DNA of 64,000 bases from Paenibacillus sp. 1781tsa1 (GTDB taxonomy: Bacteria; Bacillota; Bacilli; Paenibacillales; Paenibacillaceae), in the NCBI RefSeq assembly GCF_024159265.1, contig NZ_JAMYWY010000001.1:2852001-2916000 (forward strand). The letters run 5' to 3'. Below, in pieces: positions 62,551 through 64,000 of the stretch. The translations under genes were made by a program, and so were the position numbers. Under the pieces are notes generated by a model. The model had not been told where the DNA came from. It made no database searches and worked only from the letters and a program-made list of their open reading frames with translations. Numbering within the stretch: position 1 is the stretch's first letter; each line of letters begins with the position of its first letter.

Positions 62551-63009
62551 TTACACAGGTTTAACAGGCACACATAATTCGCACCAATGCTGATGAAGCA
62601 GTTCCCAACGATATCGTTCTATAACCGGCTTATTGTCCATCTAATAACCACTTGTTTGTAAATGAGGTATGATTACACGCCATGCCTGCTGAATATCTTC
62701 TGCCGTATGTCTCACCTTATAGATGAGATAGTCTCCGCCCGATAGCTCACCAATCTCAATCAGATCATCTTCCAGACGTTCAGATTCAGTGATAACAATA
62801 CAGGCATCATATCTACATTTTTCTGGCGGAGTAGTAGTTGGGTCATCTTGGGGAATACCCAGTAATGTTGCTGATTCATGAAGCAGTTGGTTTCTGTCTG
62901 CCGATTGTTTCAGCGTATTCATCGCTTGGGCATTGGCTGGACCGTAAGGCCCCACTTGTCGAACATAGGCAAGGTGACATGACGGGAGGTTTTCAATATA
63001 CATTTGCAT
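62551..63009 (-). pseudogene. GyrI-like effector-binding protein interrupted by an amber codon
   Basis: The first 122 codons (QMYIENLPSCHLAYVRQVGPYG, PEKCRYDACIVI, GDYLIYKVRHTA) match the start and middle of a GyrI-like small-molecule-binding domain. A TAG at 62643-62641 then interrupts, but the same frame continues for 29 more codons (MDNKPVIERYRWELL...ELCVPVK) to TAA at 62551, and this is precisely the expected C-terminal ERY and LCVPV strand of the family. A single base change (for example CAG to TAG) therefore most simply explains the break. The truncated form may be partly folded, or the stop may be strain-specific. Confidence 0.7.
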
Positions 63010-63166
63010 GGAATTCTTCCTCTAAATATGGTTTTATCTTACATATTGGATGCTAACATGGTATAAAAAATATTGCATAATGAATTGATTCCCTGTACCA
63101 AAACTCGTAGAATAGGAAGGATATGTTAAAGGATGTTCTAAGAGAACAGGAGGGGAAGAGTGGGAT

Positions 63167-64000
63167 ATGGATATCACCTATGCCTTCACGGATAAACGGT
63201 TCAGGCAAGTTGTGTTGGATCGTTTTTGTAATGAGAGGGGGTTCATTCAGGAGAGTGACGTTTGTGAGGTTGAGACATTGCAACTTTCTAATCACGATAT
63301 TCGTAATCTGGATGGAATCGAGTATTTCAAGGGTCTTCAAGAGTTGGATTGTGCCTATAATCAATTGACGGGTCTGGATCTTGCTCAGAATCACATGCTC
63401 AGGACGTTACGTTGCAGAGAGAATCAACTTCTTACTCTGGACCTCCATTCCAATTCAGAATTGCAGGTGCTCGATTGCAGCTTTAATCGACTTCGCAAAT
63501 TGGATCTTTCTCATAATTCCAAACTTGTCACGCTGGAGTGCCATTGGAATATGTTGTCGGAGCTAGCTTTGGAGCGCCTTGAACAGTTGGAGGAACTGAG
63601 TTGCAGTTATAATGCTCTTTTCACTCTTGAGCTTGAACACAATATACACCTGCGGCGACTTGATTGCGCCAACAATTACATGTTGGAACTTGATGTAACC
63701 GGTTGTCCAAACTTGATTGAGCTTCGTTGTAACCACAACCACATAAAAAAGTTGGATATTCATTCGAATTTGGTTTTGGAAAGTGTCCGTTGTTTTAACA
63801 ACCATATCAGTGAGCTGGATATTCGCCATAACGTGCAACTAAGAGAGCTGTACTGTTCCGAGAACAAATTAACCGAGTTGGATTATAGCGCTAATCCCAA
63901 GTTGGAGAGACTGCAATATGCAGACAATCTGATTTTTGAATCCAATCATGAAGTTCAGGGGATGGGTGTGTTTCAGTATGACGCATCGATGTCCAACTAT
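63167..64000 (+). CDS. leucine-rich-repeat protein, partial at window end
   Basis: The frame opens with AGGAGGGG 11 bases upstream and runs without a stop to the last base of the window (278 codons seen). After about 40 residues it consists of repeats of about 21 residues of the form L-x-x-L-x-C-x-x-N-x-L-x-x-L-D-(L/V)-x-x-N, for example LQELDCAYNQLTGLDL, LQVLDCSFNRLRKLDL, LRRLDCANNYMLELDV and LRELYCSENKLTELDY, at least nine copies. Cys and Asn occupy fixed positions as in bacterial surface or cytoplasmic LRR proteins. No signal peptide is seen. The C-terminus and function lie beyond the window. Confidence 0.85.
   Translation, partial: MDITYAFTDKRFRQVVLDRFCNERGFIQESDVCEVETLQLSNHDIRNLDGIEYFKGLQELDCAYNQLTGLDLAQNHMLRTLRCRENQLLTLDLHSNSELQVLDCSFNRLRKLDLSHNSKLVTLECHWNMLSELALERLEQLEELSCSYNALFTLELEHNIHLRRLDCANNYMLELDVTGCPNLIELRCNHNHIKKLDIHSNLVLESVRCFNNHISELDIRHNVQLRELYCSENKLTELDYSANPKLERLQYADNLIFESNHEVQGMGVFQYDASMSNY

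Noticed and set aside
1..64000. CRISPR arrays, tRNA or rRNA genes, insertion sequences and phage genes
   Set aside because: No regularly spaced repeats, no cloverleaf or rRNA signature sequences and no transposase or phage motifs were seen on reading.

Overview
The window reads as chromosomal DNA of a low-to-moderate GC, spore-former-type Firmicute, most likely Paenibacillus. The grounds are strong AAGGAGG-type ribosome binding sites, frequent TTG starts, LplABC-type sugar importers, SLH-anchored surface proteins, BceRS-BceAB modules, FeuBC-type siderophore permeases, a YidC2-type insertase and many T-rich hairpin terminators. I see no rRNA, tRNA, CRISPR array, transposase or phage block. The species assignment is inference.

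Layout. 0-7 kb: a carbohydrate importer (lipoprotein, two permeases), a large uncharacterised protein and a TIM-barrel isomerase-like protein. 7.5-13.7 kb: a P-loop kinase, a PadR regulator with a HAAS-SEDS membrane protein, an SgrR-type regulator and a DUF4173-like membrane protein. 13.7-15 kb: a short leader ORF and a hairpin that masks the ribosome binding site of yidC. 15-19.4 kb: a Fur-type box, an AraC/siderophore-binding fusion and two FecCD permeases without an ATPase. 19.6-24.4 kb: a LuxR regulator, a methyltransferase/saccharopine-dehydrogenase-like pair and an MtaD-type deaminase. 24.5-31.8 kb: a dockerin-like secreted protein, a cohesin-SLH surface protein, an ABC exporter and a two-component system, whose two promoters share one direct-repeat operator. 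32-43.5 kb: UbiD-family decarboxylase, HD-GYP protein, SRPBCC protein, a small membrane protein, an MFS/TetR divergent pair, a D-2-hydroxyacid dehydrogenase, a LacI regulator divergent from 2,3-butanediol dehydrogenase, and a secreted propeller-like protein. 43.8-57 kb: old yellow enzyme, NagZ-like glycosidase, a complete Bce-type regulator/sensor/transporter module, HpaB-type monooxygenase, a second two-component system, an AI-2E family transporter and an Asp23 protein. 57-64 kb: AraC regulator, YghZ-like reductase, acyl-CoA synthetase behind a FapR-like site, M29 aminopeptidase, a GyrI-like gene broken by an amber codon, and the start of a leucine-rich-repeat protein that leaves the window.

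The most interesting signals are three. First, the leader ORF upstream of yidC has one membrane segment, a W/MI/basic stretch and an acidic cluster placed just before a hairpin that sequesters the yidC Shine-Dalgarno; this is the layout of the Bacillus subtilis MifM-YidC2 nascent-chain sensor. Second, a roughly 120-230 bp structured element occurs three times (near 5.8, 38.2 and 61.1 kb), each time directly upstream of and in the same direction as an unrelated metabolic gene, with compensatory base changes in its central stem. Third, a dockerin-like and a cohesin-SLH gene lie side by side next to a transporter and two-component system with a matching promoter architecture, suggesting a small cell-surface assembly system.
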